From DATKQY01 sp035532475 (GTDB lineage Bacteria; Actinomycetota; Acidimicrobiia; Acidimicrobiales; Bog-793), in the NCBI GenBank assembly GCA_035532475.1, contig DATKQY010000031.1, positions 1 to 52,145 on the forward strand: DNA of 52,145 nucleotides. The letters run 5' to 3'. A model generated the notes under the pieces. It saw only the letters and a list, made by a program, of their open reading frames with translations. It searched no databases and was not told the origin of the DNA. Each line of letters begins with the position of its first letter. Position 1 is the first letter of the stretch. The translations under genes were made by a program, and so were the position numbers. This document shows, one piece after another, positions 1 through 10,553 of this stretch.

Positions 1-203
1 CCCGAACGCTCGGTAGCGACCGGATCGGGCAGGCCGTCATGCTCGTGGCGGAGGCCGACCTCGACGTGAAGGGCCGCACCGCATTGCCGTCCGAACTGGT
101 GCTCGAAGTCCTCGTGGCGCGACTCGCCCGCCTGACCCGCAGTCGTTCGGCGTCGCCCAGCCCGGCGCGCACGTCGGCGAGGAGCCCCCGGGCCCGGCGC
201 TGA
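1..203 (+). CDS. holA: DNA polymerase III delta subunit, C-terminal end (partial)
   Basis: This is the last 66 codons of a gene that begins before the window; the reading frame starts at base 3 and stops with TGA at 201-203. The visible tail contains an alanine/leucine helix with the pattern VAEADLDVKG followed by LPSELVLEVLVARL, which is typical of the C-terminal collar domain of the clamp-loader delta subunit HolA. Its position beside rpsT, transcribed towards it, is the usual actinobacterial arrangement and supports the call. The last 20 residues are a low-complexity Arg/Ser/Ala tail. The ATPase-like domains lie outside the window, so the call rests on a short segment plus context. Confidence 0.75.
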   Translation, partial: RTLGSDRIGQAVMLVAEADLDVKGRTALPSELVLEVLVARLARLTRSRSASPSPARTSARSPRARR

Positions 204-231
204 GGCCGCCGAGCTCAGCCTGCCGCGGGGT

Positions 232-495
232 TCAGGACGAGATCTTGGCGATACGCCGCATCAAGCGCGACTTGCGGTTGGCGGCCTGGTTCTTGTGGAT
301 GACCCCGAGCGCGGCGGCCTTGTCGATGCGCATCACGGCCGAGCGGAGCGCCTCGAGCGCGCCCTCGGCGCCGGCCTCGGCCGCTGCAACCGCCGTCTTG
401 CTGCGGGTGCGGACCTCGGAGCGGACGGCCTTGTTGCGAAGACGGCGGCGCTCATTCTGCCGGTTGCGTTTGATCTGGCTTTTGATGTTGGCCAC
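232..495 (-). CDS. rpsT: 30S ribosomal protein S20
   Basis: This is an 87-residue basic protein of normal S20 length. It starts VANIKSQIKRNRQNERRR and ends with the S20 signature HKNQAANRKSRLMRR, matching the three-helix bundle that binds the 5' domain of 16S rRNA. The open frame runs further upstream, but the GTG at 493-495 is chosen because it gives the family N-terminus and has an AGGAA ribosome-binding site just ahead. A -10-like TACGAT at 589-594 leaves a leader of roughly 85 nt. It converges on the end of holA and diverges from lepA. Confidence 0.96.
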   Translation of the reverse strand: MANIKSQIKRNRQNERRRLRNKAVRSEVRTRSKTAVAAAEAGAEGALEALRSAVMRIDKAAALGVIHKNQAANRKSRLMRRIAKISS

Positions 496-588
496 GGTGC
501 GTTCCTCGGGATCTGCGCTCGGGTGCCACCTGCCCGGGAGGGCGGCGCGGTCGCGGCCTTGGGACGGCCCGGGTCGCGGCGAAAAGCC

Positions 589-594
589 ATCGTA
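589..594 (-). promoter_or_regulatory. Putative -10 box of rpsT
   Basis: On the minus strand the hexamer TACGAT lies about 94 nt before the rpsT GTG, giving a leadered transcript. The same hexamer occurs on the plus strand 50 bp away as the presumed lepA -10. No convincing -35 is visible. Confidence 0.45.
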
Positions 595-643
595 GCAGCC
601 GACACCCGCGTCCCCCATCGACGGGGGCTCGACCAGGCCCCAC

Positions 644-649
644 TACGAT
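644..649 (+). promoter_or_regulatory. Putative -10 box of lepA, leaderless type
   Basis: TACGAT lies 9 nt before the lepA GTG, so transcription should begin at or next to the start codon. There is no Shine-Dalgarno sequence in between. The same layout recurs before many genes in this window. Confidence 0.5.
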
Positions 650-658
650 CGACGAACC

Positions 659-2476
<1,818 letters not shown>

Positions 2477-2492
2477 GCGCCCGCTGTCGCCG

Positions 2493-3449
2493 ATGACCGT
2501 GTCCGGCCTCGCCCCGGGGGGGCTTCGCGCCCTCGTCGGGACCGCGGTGCGAGCCGCGCTCGGGGCCGACCCCGACACGCTCGACGACTACCGCACGCCG
2601 GTCGGCGACGCCGGGCTCTTCGGGCCCGGGTCGGTCCCCTGGCTCGTCCACGGCGACCTGCCGGCGATGCTGATCGGCGGCTTCTCGGCGCTCATGCTCC
2701 AGACGCTCCACCCGCTCGCGATGGCGGCGGTGGCCGAGCACTCCAGCTACCGGGAGGACCCCTTCGGCCGCCTCCAGCGCACGGCGCGCTTCGTGGCGGG
2801 CACGACCTTCGGCGCGATGCCGCTCGTGGACCAGCTCGTCGGCGAGGTGCGCCGGGTGCACGCGTCGGTCCGCGGTGTGGCAGCGGACGGGCGCCGATAC
2901 TCGGCCAACGACCCGGCGCTGCTGAGGTGGGTCCATACCGCTGAGGCGTGGAGCTTCCTCCGGTCCCACCAGCGCTACTCGACTCACCCGCTGCTCCGGG
3001 GCGAGCAGGACCGTTACCTCGCGGAGGTGGCGGTGATCGCCCGCCGCCTCGGGGCGCGCGACGTCCCCGAGAGCGTCGGGCAGGTCCGCCGCTACCTCGC
3101 CTCGGTCCGCCAGGAGCTGCGCGCCACGCCCGAGGCGCTCGAGGCGGTGCACTTCCTGCGGACGATGCCGAAGGAGCGGGCCGTCGAGTCGCTCGCGCAC
3201 CGCGTCGTCGGGGAGGCGGCGATCGACCTGCTGCCGGCGTTCGCCCGGCGCGAGCTCGGTCTCGGCGGGCTCGTCGCCGCCGGCGGCGGCCCGCTCCCGG
3301 CGCGCCTCGCGACGAGGGCGGCGGCGAGCACGTTCTGTCACGTCGTGCGGTGGTCGGTCGGCCCGTCGGTGGTGCGCGCCATCGCCACCGAGCGCGCCGC
3401 GGGCCTGGTCGGGGGTGCTGCGCGCACGGCCGCCGCGGGCCGCGCGTGA
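2493..3449 (+). CDS. DUF2236 / MpaB-like oxygenase-domain protein
   Basis: This 318-residue protein belongs to the oxygenase MpaB / rubber oxygenase-like (DUF2236) family. Visible family features are the N-terminal PWLVHGDLPAMLIGG, the TLHPLAMAAVAEHSSY segment and the conserved LLRWVHTAEAWSFLRS, whose His belongs to the motif proposed to bind heme or metal. Characterised relatives are heme-dependent oxygenases, but most bacterial members, including this one, have no known substrate. It follows lepA closely (16 bp) and may be co-transcribed with it. The family assignment is fairly firm; enzymatic activity is inference. Confidence 0.85.
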   Translation: MTVSGLAPGGLRALVGTAVRAALGADPDTLDDYRTPVGDAGLFGPGSVPWLVHGDLPAMLIGGFSALMLQTLHPLAMAAVAEHSSYREDPFGRLQRTARFVAGTTFGAMPLVDQLVGEVRRVHASVRGVAADGRRYSANDPALLRWVHTAEAWSFLRSHQRYSTHPLLRGEQDRYLAEVAVIARRLGARDVPESVGQVRRYLASVRQELRATPEALEAVHFLRTMPKERAVESLAHRVVGEAAIDLLPAFARRELGLGGLVAAGGGPLPARLATRAAASTFCHVVRWSVGPSVVRAIATERAAGLVGGAARTAAAGRA

Positions 3450-3512
3450 CCCCGACGGGCGCCCGGCAGGGGGGTCGCCGGGCACGACCGGGCCGCGAAC
3501 AGGGGCAGGCGG

Positions 3513-3539
3513 CGAGCGCTCGGTAGAATCGAGTGCCAG
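3513..3539 (+). promoter_or_regulatory. CIRCE operator overlapping the hrcA-dnaJ promoter
   Basis: The left half cgAGCgCTC and right half GAGTGCcAg are separated by exactly 9 nt. They match the CIRCE consensus TTAGCACTC-N9-GAGTGCTAA at 6/9 and 7/9 positions. A -10-like TAGAAT (3524-3529) lies in the spacer, so bound HrcA would block RNA polymerase. The start codon of hrcA is about 60 nt downstream, which indicates autoregulation of the hrcA-dnaJ operon. Confidence 0.8.
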
Positions 3540-3600
3540 GACATCGGTTTCCGACCCGGCGCCCACCGGTCGGACCAGGGCGCGAGGGGCGCGGCAGGCG

Positions 3601-4608
3601 ATGCTCGACGAGAGAAAGTCGACGATTCTCCGCAAGGTCGTGGAGGAGCACATCGAGACGGCGCAGCCCGTCGGGTCCGCGCACGTCGTCAAGGACCCCG
3701 CGATCGACGTCTCGCCGGCCACCGTCCGCGCCGACATGGCGGCGCTCGAGCGCGACGGCTACCTGACCCACCCCCACACCAGCGCGGGTCGGGTCCCCAC
3801 CGACAAGGGCTACCGCTTCTTCGTCGACCAGCTCGTCGACCCGGGCCCGCTCGACCCGGCGCGCGAGGAGCAGGTGTCCACCTTCTTCGCCGGGGCCCAC
3901 GGGGAGCTCGAACGGATGCTGCGGGACACCTCGCGCCTGCTCTCCCAGCTGACGGACCACGCCGCCGTCGTCGTCGCCCCGGCCCACGAGGCGCTGACGC
4001 TGCGCTCGACGCTGCTCACGCGTCTCGGGCCGCGCATCGCCCTGCTGGTCGCCGTGCTCTCGAACGGCGCCGTCGAAAAGCACGTCGTCGACGTTGACGA
4101 GTCGCTCGCCGACGCCGAGATCGAGGACGCGAACGCATGGCTGCGCGAGCACCTGACGGGCGAGACCCTCGGCCGCCTGTCCGTACCGCCGGTGTCGGGC
4201 AGCGCTGACGTCGACGCGCTGATCGGCTCGTGCCACGCCATCCTCGCCGGCGCCAACCGCCCGGTGCCCGAGACCGAGGAGATCTACGTCGGCGGGACCG
4301 CCCGGATGGCCGAGCACTTCGACGCCGTCGACACGGTGCGGGCGGTGCTGTCGATCCTCGAGCAGTCCTTCGTCGTCGTCTCGCTGCTCCAAGACGTCCT
4401 CTCCCAGGGCCAGAAGGTCTCGATCGGCGCCGAGAACGGGGTGGACTCCCTCGCCGAGTGCTCCCTCGTGGTCGCGCCGTACCGGGTCGGCGCCGACGTG
4501 CTCGGCACGATCGGCATCCTCGGCCCGACGCGGATGAACTACTCCCAGGCGCTCGCCGCGGTCGCGGTCGTCGGCCAGCGCCTCGGCCGGCAGCTCTCGA
4601 GCGGCTGA
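3601..4608 (+). CDS. hrcA: Heat-inducible transcription repressor HrcA
   Basis: This 335-residue protein has an N-terminal winged helix (LDERKSTILRKVVEEHIE, then SPATVRADMAALERDGYL) and the family motif HTSAGRVPTDKGYRFFVD. A GAF-like dimerisation domain follows, ending in the typical GPTRMNYSQALAAV. HrcA represses chaperone genes by binding CIRCE elements. A CIRCE-like site lies directly upstream, and dnaJ follows after 19 bp, the classic hrcA-dnaJ pair. The ATG at 3601 was chosen over the longer open frame because it gives the family N-terminus and lies downstream of the promoter. Confidence 0.97.
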   Translation: MLDERKSTILRKVVEEHIETAQPVGSAHVVKDPAIDVSPATVRADMAALERDGYLTHPHTSAGRVPTDKGYRFFVDQLVDPGPLDPAREEQVSTFFAGAHGELERMLRDTSRLLSQLTDHAAVVVAPAHEALTLRSTLLTRLGPRIALLVAVLSNGAVEKHVVDVDESLADAEIEDANAWLREHLTGETLGRLSVPPVSGSADVDALIGSCHAILAGANRPVPETEEIYVGGTARMAEHFDAVDTVRAVLSILEQSFVVVSLLQDVLSQGQKVSIGAENGVDSLAECSLVVAPYRVGADVLGTIGILGPTRMNYSQALAAVAVVGQRLGRQLSSG

Positions 4609-4627
4609 GCGCGGTCGGACGGCGACG

Positions 4628-5749
4628 ATGGCCACGGACTACTACGAGCTGCTCGGCGTCTCACGCGACGCCTCCGAGGAGGAGCTGAAGCGCGCCTACC
4701 GGCGGCTCGCACGCGAGCTGCACCCGGACGCGAGCGGCGGCGACCCCGCCTCGGAGGCCCGCTTCAAGGAGGTCACCCTCGCCTACGAGACCCTGCGTGA
4801 CCCCGAGCGCCGCCGGCAGTACGACATGTTCGGCCCCGACGGAGCAAGAGGGGCGGGGCGCGCCGGCGCCCCCGGCGACATCTTCGGCGCTGGGCTCGGC
4901 GACCTCTTCGACGCCTTCTTCGGCGGCTCGCCTTTCCGCGGCGCCAACCAGCAGGCGGCCCCGCACCGGGGCGACGATGTCGAGGTGGCGCTCGATCTGC
5001 GCTTCGAGGAGGCCGTCTTCGGCGTCGAGCGCTCGACGTCGCTGCGGGGCCCCGTCACCTGCGAGGTCTGCTCGGGCAGCGGCGCCGCGCCCGGCACGAG
5101 CCCGGCGCGCTGTGCCGACTGCAGCGGCACCGGCCAGCTCCGGCGGGTGCGCCAGTCGATCCTCGGCCAGGTCATGACGACCTCGCCGTGCCCTCGCTGC
5201 CGGGGGCTCGGCACGACCGTCGAGTCGCCGTGCCCGCAGTGCCGGGGCGAGGGCCGACGCGTCGAGGAGCGCAGCGTCACCGTCGAGGTGCCGCCCGGCG
5301 TCGACGACGGCACCACGCTGCGCATCACCGGCGCGGGCGCCGCGCCGATCCGCGGCGGCATCCCCGGCGACCTCTACGTCCACCTGCGGGTGGCGCCGCA
5401 CGAGCGCTTCCAGCGCTCGGGGTCGGACCTCCTCGCGGACCTGCACGTGGCCTCGACCCAGGCGGCCCTCGGGGCCGAGGTGCCGATCGCCACCCTCGAC
5501 GGGGACCAGACGATCGCCGTCCCGGCCGGCACCCAGAGCGGCAAGGTCGTCCGCCTCCGCGGGCGGGGCGTGCCGCACGTGCGCGGGCGGGGGCGCGGCG
5601 ACCTGCACGTCAGGATCGTCGTCGACACCCCGACCGACCTCTCAAAGGAGCAGGAGCGCCTGCTGCGCGAGTTCGCCCGCCTGCGCGGCGAGGCGCTGGC
5701 GAACGAGGACGGCGGCTTCCTCTCGCGGATCCGCTCGAGCCTCGGTTGA
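4628..5749 (+). CDS. dnaJ: Chaperone protein DnaJ (Hsp40, type I)
   Basis: This 373-residue co-chaperone carries all type I parts. The J domain has HPD at residues 32-34, which stimulates the DnaK ATPase. A Gly/Phe-rich linker (GDIFGAGLGDLFDAFFGG) follows. The zinc region has four CXXCXGXG-type repeats (CEVCSGSG, CADCSGTG, CPRCRGLG, CPQCRGEG), and the C-terminal substrate-binding domains come last. It lies 19 bp after hrcA and should share its CIRCE-controlled heat-shock transcript. The window holds no dnaK or grpE, so this may be the second dnaJ copy common in actinobacteria. The stop overlaps the presumed rsmE start (TTGA). Confidence 0.97.
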   Translation: MATDYYELLGVSRDASEEELKRAYRRLARELHPDASGGDPASEARFKEVTLAYETLRDPERRRQYDMFGPDGARGAGRAGAPGDIFGAGLGDLFDAFFGGSPFRGANQQAAPHRGDDVEVALDLRFEEAVFGVERSTSLRGPVTCEVCSGSGAAPGTSPARCADCSGTGQLRRVRQSILGQVMTTSPCPRCRGLGTTVESPCPQCRGEGRRVEERSVTVEVPPGVDDGTTLRITGAGAAPIRGGIPGDLYVHLRVAPHERFQRSGSDLLADLHVASTQAALGAEVPIATLDGDQTIAVPAGTQSGKVVRLRGRGVPHVRGRGRGDLHVRIVVDTPTDLSKEQERLLREFARLRGEALANEDGGFLSRIRSSLG

Positions 5750-6558
5750 CCGAGCCGGCCGGCCCGCCCGAGCGGGACGACCGGGACCTCCTGCGGCGGG
5801 CCGAGGCGCTCGTGTTCGTCGACGACCTCGACGCCCCTGCGTGCGACCGGGCGGACGCCCACCACCTGCTCGACGTGCTGCGCCTTCGTGACGGGGCGAG
5901 TGTCGTGGCGGCCGACGGACGTGGCTCGTGGCGCCCGTGCGCGATCGCACGGCCCGCGCCGGGCGGCCCGCGCGGCCGGGGCCGGAAGCCCGGTCCGGGC
6001 GGCGGCGGCGCGCCGGGCCTCCTCGTGCCGATCGGCGACGCGCACCTCGAGGCGGCGGCCGGTCCCGAGCTCACCATCGGCTTCGCCCTCCAAAAGGGCG
6101 ACCGCCCCGAGTGGACGGTGCAGAAGCTCACCGAGCTCGGCGTCGACCGGATCCTCCCGCTGCTCACCGAGCGGACCGTGGTGCGCCTGGCCCCGGGCGA
6201 GGTGGCGGCACGGGGCGAGCGGCTCCGCCGGGTGGCGCGCGAGGCGGCGATGCAGTCGCGCCGGCCGAGGCTGCCCGAGGTCGCCGACCCGACGCCGCTC
6301 GACGCCGCCCTGGCGGACCTCACCGGTGCCGGCACCGCACCCGGGTCCTCGGCGATGGCCGAGCCCGGCGGCGGGCCGCTCCCGGCGGCGGTGACCGCCG
6401 TCCTCGTCGGCCCCGAGGGCGGGTGGTCCGACGCCGAGCTCGGCGCGGGAGTGGCGCTCGTCGGCCTCGGTCCGTCGGTGCTGCGCGCCGAGACGGCGGC
6501 GATCGTCGCGGGCACGCTCCTCGCCGCGATGCGGTCGGGAACCGTCCGACCTGCGTGA
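5746..6558 (+). CDS. rsmE: 16S rRNA (uracil-1498-N3)-methyltransferase
   Basis: About 270 residues with the RsmE layout. An N-terminal PUA-like domain has RADAHHLLDVLRLRDGASV. The SPOUT knot then shows ALQKGDRPEWTVQKLTELGV, LLTERTVVR, REAAMQSRRPRLPEV and the SAM-binding VLVGPEGGWSDAEL near the end. It methylates N3 of U1498 in 16S rRNA. Two Gly/Pro-rich insertions (around residues 65-85 and 190-210) make it slightly longer than average. The TTG at 5746 overlaps the dnaJ stop and is the most upstream sensible start. rsmE after dnaJ is the usual order. Confidence 0.93.
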   Translation: MTEPAGPPERDDRDLLRRAEALVFVDDLDAPACDRADAHHLLDVLRLRDGASVVAADGRGSWRPCAIARPAPGGPRGRGRKPGPGGGGAPGLLVPIGDAHLEAAAGPELTIGFALQKGDRPEWTVQKLTELGVDRILPLLTERTVVRLAPGEVAARGERLRRVAREAAMQSRRPRLPEVADPTPLDAALADLTGAGTAPGSSAMAEPGGGPLPAAVTAVLVGPEGGWSDAELGAGVALVGLGPSVLRAETAAIVAGTLLAAMRSGTVRPA

Positions 6559-6608
6559 AAGCGACTAGCCTGCATCGAAGCCGGAAGGTCCACCGGACGA
6601 CAGAGCTG

Positions 6609-7154
6609 ATGTCCGACACAAAATCGAACGAGAACGCCAGCGAGTCCGAGCTGCGGTACGCAGAGGTCGTCGGCGCGCGCCTGCGCGTGGTCCGGCGCCA
6701 GAAGCGGCTCTCGCTCCAGGCCGTCGAGGCCAGCTCCGGCCAGGAGTTCAAGGCCTCGGTGCTCGGCGCCTACGAGCGCGGCGAACGGGCGATCTCCGTC
6801 CCGCGGCTCCAGCGCCTCGCCCGCCTCTACGACGTGCCGGTCGACCAGCTGCTCCCGGCCGACCTGGCGCCTCCCGGGGAGGAGGACCAGCGAAGCGAGC
6901 CCGCCAGCTCGCGCGCGTACGGCCGCTCCGCGAAGATCCGGATCGACCTGAACACCCTGAAGGACGCCGCCGGTCCTGAGGCCGCGGCGCTCCGGCGCTT
7001 CCTCGCGACGATCCAGGTGGAGCGGCAGGACTTCAACGGCCAGGTCCTCACCATCCGCGGCGACGACTTGCGGGTGATCGGCGCGACGTTCGGGCTCGGC
7101 GTCGCCGAGATGATCGCCACGCTCGACTCGCTCGGCCTCATCGACCACGACTAG
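6609..7154 (+). CDS. BldD-like transcriptional regulator with a c-di-GMP-binding motif
   Basis: This 181-residue protein has an N-terminal HTH of the XRE/BldD type (residues about 20-80, with ARLRVVRRQKRLSLQAVE and AYERGERAISVPRLQRLARL) and a C-terminal domain like that of Streptomyces BldD. Residues 139-153 read RQD-FNGQVLTI-RGDD, an exact fit to the RXD-X8-RXXD signature through which BldD binds tetrameric cyclic di-GMP to dimerise on DNA. It lies alone between rsmE and hemW. A -10-like TAGCCT at 6566-6571 sits inside a 50-bp gap, with a leader of about 30 nt. In Streptomyces BldD represses development genes; the regulon here is unknown. Confidence 0.9.
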   Translation: MSDTKSNENASESELRYAEVVGARLRVVRRQKRLSLQAVEASSGQEFKASVLGAYERGERAISVPRLQRLARLYDVPVDQLLPADLAPPGEEDQRSEPASSRAYGRSAKIRIDLNTLKDAAGPEAAALRRFLATIQVERQDFNGQVLTIRGDDLRVIGATFGLGVAEMIATLDSLGLIDHD

Positions 7155-7182
7155 GGAGCGCGCGACGCCGCTCGCGGACGCG

Positions 7183-8307
7183 ATGTCGTCCAGGCCGCTC
7201 GGGATCTACCTCCACGTCCCGTTCTGCACCCGACGCTGCGACTACTGCGCCTTCGCGACCTGGACGGACAAGGCTCACCTCGCCGAGGGCTACGTCGAGA
7301 CCTGCCTCGCCGAGCTGCGCCGGGCCTACGAGCACGAAGGGCTCGGCCCGGCGACCACGGTCTACATCGGGGGCGGCACGCCCTCGCTGCTCGCGCCGGA
7401 CATGCTCGTGCGCCTCCTCGGGGCGGTCGAGCGCGCCCCGGACGCCGAGGTCACCGTCGAGTGCAACCCCGAGAGCACCGGCGCGCCGCTCCTCGAGGCC
7501 CTGGCCGGCGCCGGTGTGACACGGATCTCCCTCGGCGTCCAGTCGATGCTCCCCCACGTGCTGGAAGGGCTCGGCCGCGCCCACACCCCGGGGGCGGTCG
7601 AACGCGCGGTGGCGCTCGTCGGAGCGACGGGCTTTCCGACCTTCAACGTCGACCTCGTCTACGGCGGCGCCGGCGAGACCGACGCCGACTGGGCCGGGAC
7701 GCTCGAGCGCGTGCTCGCGCTCGAGCCGAGCCCGCCGCACGTGAGCGCCTACGCCCTCACCGTCGAGCCGGGCACCCCCCTCGCCCGGGACCCCTCCCGC
7801 CACCCCGACGACGACGTCCAGGCCGAGCGCTACGCCGTGGCCGACGAGCTGCTCGGTGCGGCCGGCATGGGCTGGTACGAGATCTCCAACTGGGCGCGCC
7901 CGGGCCACGAGTGCCGGCACAACCTCGACTGCTGGCACCAGGCGGACTACCGCGGCATCGGCTGTTCCGCCCACAGCCACCTCGGCGGCCGCCGCTTCTG
8001 GAACATCCGCTCGGTCGAGCGCTACGCCGCTGCGGTCGCCCTCGGTGAGCAGCCCATCGCCGGCGAGGAGCGGCTGAGCGGGCCGCGCCGCCGCTTGGAG
8101 GCGCTCGAGCTGGCGCTGCGGACCCGCGAGGGCGTCCCGGCCGACGCCCTGGACGGGGACGATCCCGCGCTCGCCGGCCTCGCCGAGCGGCGGGGCGCCG
8201 CCTGGGTGCTCACGCTGCGCGGCCGGATGCTCGCCAACGAGGTGGCGCTGCGGCTGCGGGCGGGCGACGAGGCGGTCGCGATGCGCCCCGGCGCGCGCCT
8301 GCCTTGA
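7183..8307 (+). CDS. hemW: Radical SAM heme chaperone HemW (coproporphyrinogen III oxidase-like)
   Basis: This 374-residue radical SAM protein starts with GIYLHVPFCTRRCDYC, giving the CX3CX2C cluster motif at Cys15, Cys19 and Cys22. Family features follow: TTVYIGGGTPSLL, VECNPES, RISLGVQSM, FNVDLVYG and the C-terminal HNLDCWHQADYRGIGCSAHS. HemW inserts heme into respiratory proteins and lacks the oxidase activity of HemN. The name rests on the short-form architecture and family resemblance. It starts 28 bp after the BldD-like gene. Its last codons overlap a strong -35 box for the next gene. Confidence 0.92.
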   Translation: MSSRPLGIYLHVPFCTRRCDYCAFATWTDKAHLAEGYVETCLAELRRAYEHEGLGPATTVYIGGGTPSLLAPDMLVRLLGAVERAPDAEVTVECNPESTGAPLLEALAGAGVTRISLGVQSMLPHVLEGLGRAHTPGAVERAVALVGATGFPTFNVDLVYGGAGETDADWAGTLERVLALEPSPPHVSAYALTVEPGTPLARDPSRHPDDDVQAERYAVADELLGAAGMGWYEISNWARPGHECRHNLDCWHQADYRGIGCSAHSHLGGRRFWNIRSVERYAAAVALGEQPIAGEERLSGPRRRLEALELALRTREGVPADALDGDDPALAGLAERRGAAWVLTLRGRMLANEVALRLRAGDEAVAMRPGARLP

Positions 8308-8332
8308 CAAACGGTACGGGGAGGCGTGTACT
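8304..8332 (+). promoter_or_regulatory. Sigma70-type promoter overlapping the hemW stop codon
   Basis: A perfect -35 TTGACA (8304-8309) is followed after 17 nt by TGTACT (8327-8332), matching 4/6 of TATAAT. The hemW TGA stop lies inside the -35. Transcription would start near 8339, upstream of the small DNA-binding protein gene. This is the only consensus -35 I noticed in the window. Confidence 0.7.
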
Positions 8333-8363
8333 ACGGAGCGTGGTCGAGAGCGGTGATCATGCC

Positions 8364-8639
8364 ATGAGACACCACGAAACCGACCCCTCGCTGCTACCCT
8401 CTGTGGCCGTGGGCGGCGCGACTCGCTGGTTGAGCACGAAGGAAAGCTCGCAGTACCTCGGGGTCAACCTCCGTACCCTCTACCGCTTCATCGACGAGGG
8501 CGAGCTCCCAGCGTACAAGTTCGGCCGGGTCATCCGGCTGAAGGAGAACGACCTCGAGCACTTCGTCGAGTCGTCCCGGATCACGCCGGGGACGCTCGAG
8601 CACCTCTACCCCGAGCCGGCACGCCCGAGCCTGCCGTGA
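8364..8639 (+). CDS. Small excisionase-family / MerR-like HTH DNA-binding protein
   Basis: A small DNA-binding protein (91 residues from this ATG) whose core reads RWLSTKESSQYLGVNLRTLYRF then GELPAYKFGRVIRLKENDLEHF, the excisionase/BldC-like winged helix-turn-helix. The family is usually about 70-80 residues, so the start may instead be GTG at 8409. That GTG lies 8 nt after a -10-like TACCCT (8395-8400), in the leaderless style seen elsewhere here. The consensus promoter at 8304-8332 supports the longer form or a leader. There is no integrase or phage gene nearby, so it is a chromosomal regulator rather than a phage excisionase. Its stop overlaps the next start (GTGA). Confidence 0.85.
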   Translation: MRHHETDPSLLPSVAVGGATRWLSTKESSQYLGVNLRTLYRFIDEGELPAYKFGRVIRLKENDLEHFVESSRITPGTLEHLYPEPARPSLP

Positions 8640-9007
8640 CGGCGGCGCCGGACCGGGCGCCCCTCGCGCAGTGCCTCTTCTGCCGGATCGTCGCCGGCGA
8701 CCAGCCTGCGAGCGTGGTCCGCTCCACCCCCACCGTGCTGGCCTTTCGCGACATCGCCCCCGCCGGGCCGACCCACGTCCTCGTCGTGCCGAGGGCTCAC
8801 GTCACCGACGCCTCGGTGGTCGGATCGGCCGACGGCCCCCTGCTCGCCGAGATGCTCGAGGTGGCGCGCCTCGTGGCCGAGGAGGACGGCGTCGCCGAGC
8901 GCGGCTACCGCCTCGTCTTCAACGTGGGCGACGACGCCGGCAACTCCGTCCCCCACCTGCACCTCCACGTCATCGGGGGTCGCCCGATGGCCTGGCCCCC
9001 CGGCTGA
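8636..9007 (+). CDS. HIT family protein (histidine triad nucleotide-binding)
   Basis: This 123-residue protein has the HIT fold. The N-terminal CLFCRIVAGDQPASVV leads to FRDIAPAGPTHVLVVPRAH, and the C-terminal histidine triad is VPHLHLHVIGG (HxHxH). HIT/Hint proteins hydrolyse nucleoside phosphoramidates and AMP-linked substrates. The CXXC at the N-terminus is a common Zn-binding feature of this subgroup. The GTG start overlaps the stop of the preceding gene by 4 nt, which suggests translational coupling. The physiological substrate is not predictable from sequence. Confidence 0.93.
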   Translation: MTAAPDRAPLAQCLFCRIVAGDQPASVVRSTPTVLAFRDIAPAGPTHVLVVPRAHVTDASVVGSADGPLLAEMLEVARLVAEEDGVAERGYRLVFNVGDDAGNSVPHLHLHVIGGRPMAWPPG

Positions 9008-9059
9008 TCCCCACCCCGCGCCGAACGGGAGCGGGCGCTGGTACCCTGGCTTGGTCATC

Positions 9060-10019
<960 letters not shown>

Positions 10020-10025
10020 GCGGGC

Positions 10026-10553
10026 GTGCCAGTCGAGGTCTTCGTCGCCGACGAGCAGGCCGACCGGCCGGTCGACTGCGCACGCTGGGCGGCGCTCGCC
10101 GAGGCGACGCTGCGCTCCGAGGGCGTGCGCGGCCACGCCGAGCTGTCGGTGCTCTTCGTCGACGAGGCCGCGATCGCCGCGCTGAACGAGCGCTTCCTCC
10201 AGCGCAGCGGGCCCACCGACGTGCTTTCCTTCCCGATCGACGACGGTCCGGTCCCGGCAGGACGCTCGCCGGACGCGGGGGGGAGCGGGCCGGGATGGGA
10301 GCCCCCCGAGGACGGCGGCCTGCCCTCGCTCCTCGGCGACGTGGTGATCTGCCCCGAGGTCGCCTGGCGCAACGCCCCCGACCACGGCTCCTCCTACGAG
10401 GACGAGGTCGCCCTCCTGCTCGTCCACGGCATCCTCCACCTGCTCGGGATGGACCACGAGGAGCCGGAGGAGGCCGAGAAGATGGAGGCGCGCGAGCAGG
10501 AGCTGCTCGACGCCCACCACCGCCGGACCCCCGACGCCGGGCCGGAGCGATGA
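10026..10553 (+). CDS. ybeY: Endoribonuclease / rRNA maturation factor YbeY
   Basis: This 175-residue protein ends with the zinc-binding motif HGILHLLGMDHEEPEEAE (H3 type), which defines the UPF0054/YbeY metallo-endoribonuclease family involved in 16S rRNA 3' maturation and ribosome quality control. The N-terminal half shows the family pattern LSVLFVDEAAIAALNERF then TDVLSFPID. A Gly/Pro-rich insertion of about 25 residues in the middle is longer than in well-studied homologues. GTG at 10026 follows phoH by 6 bp, and the stop overlaps the next ATG (ATGA). The phoH-ybeY-corC-era order is conserved widely. Confidence 0.95.
   Translation: MPVEVFVADEQADRPVDCARWAALAEATLRSEGVRGHAELSVLFVDEAAIAALNERFLQRSGPTDVLSFPIDDGPVPAGRSPDAGGSGPGWEPPEDGGLPSLLGDVVICPEVAWRNAPDHGSSYEDEVALLLVHGILHLLGMDHEEPEEAEKMEAREQELLDAHHRRTPDAGPER

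Noticed and set aside
8304..8639. Phage excisionase implying a prophage
   Set aside because: No integrase, attachment site or other phage gene is nearby. This HTH family is also used for chromosomal regulators.
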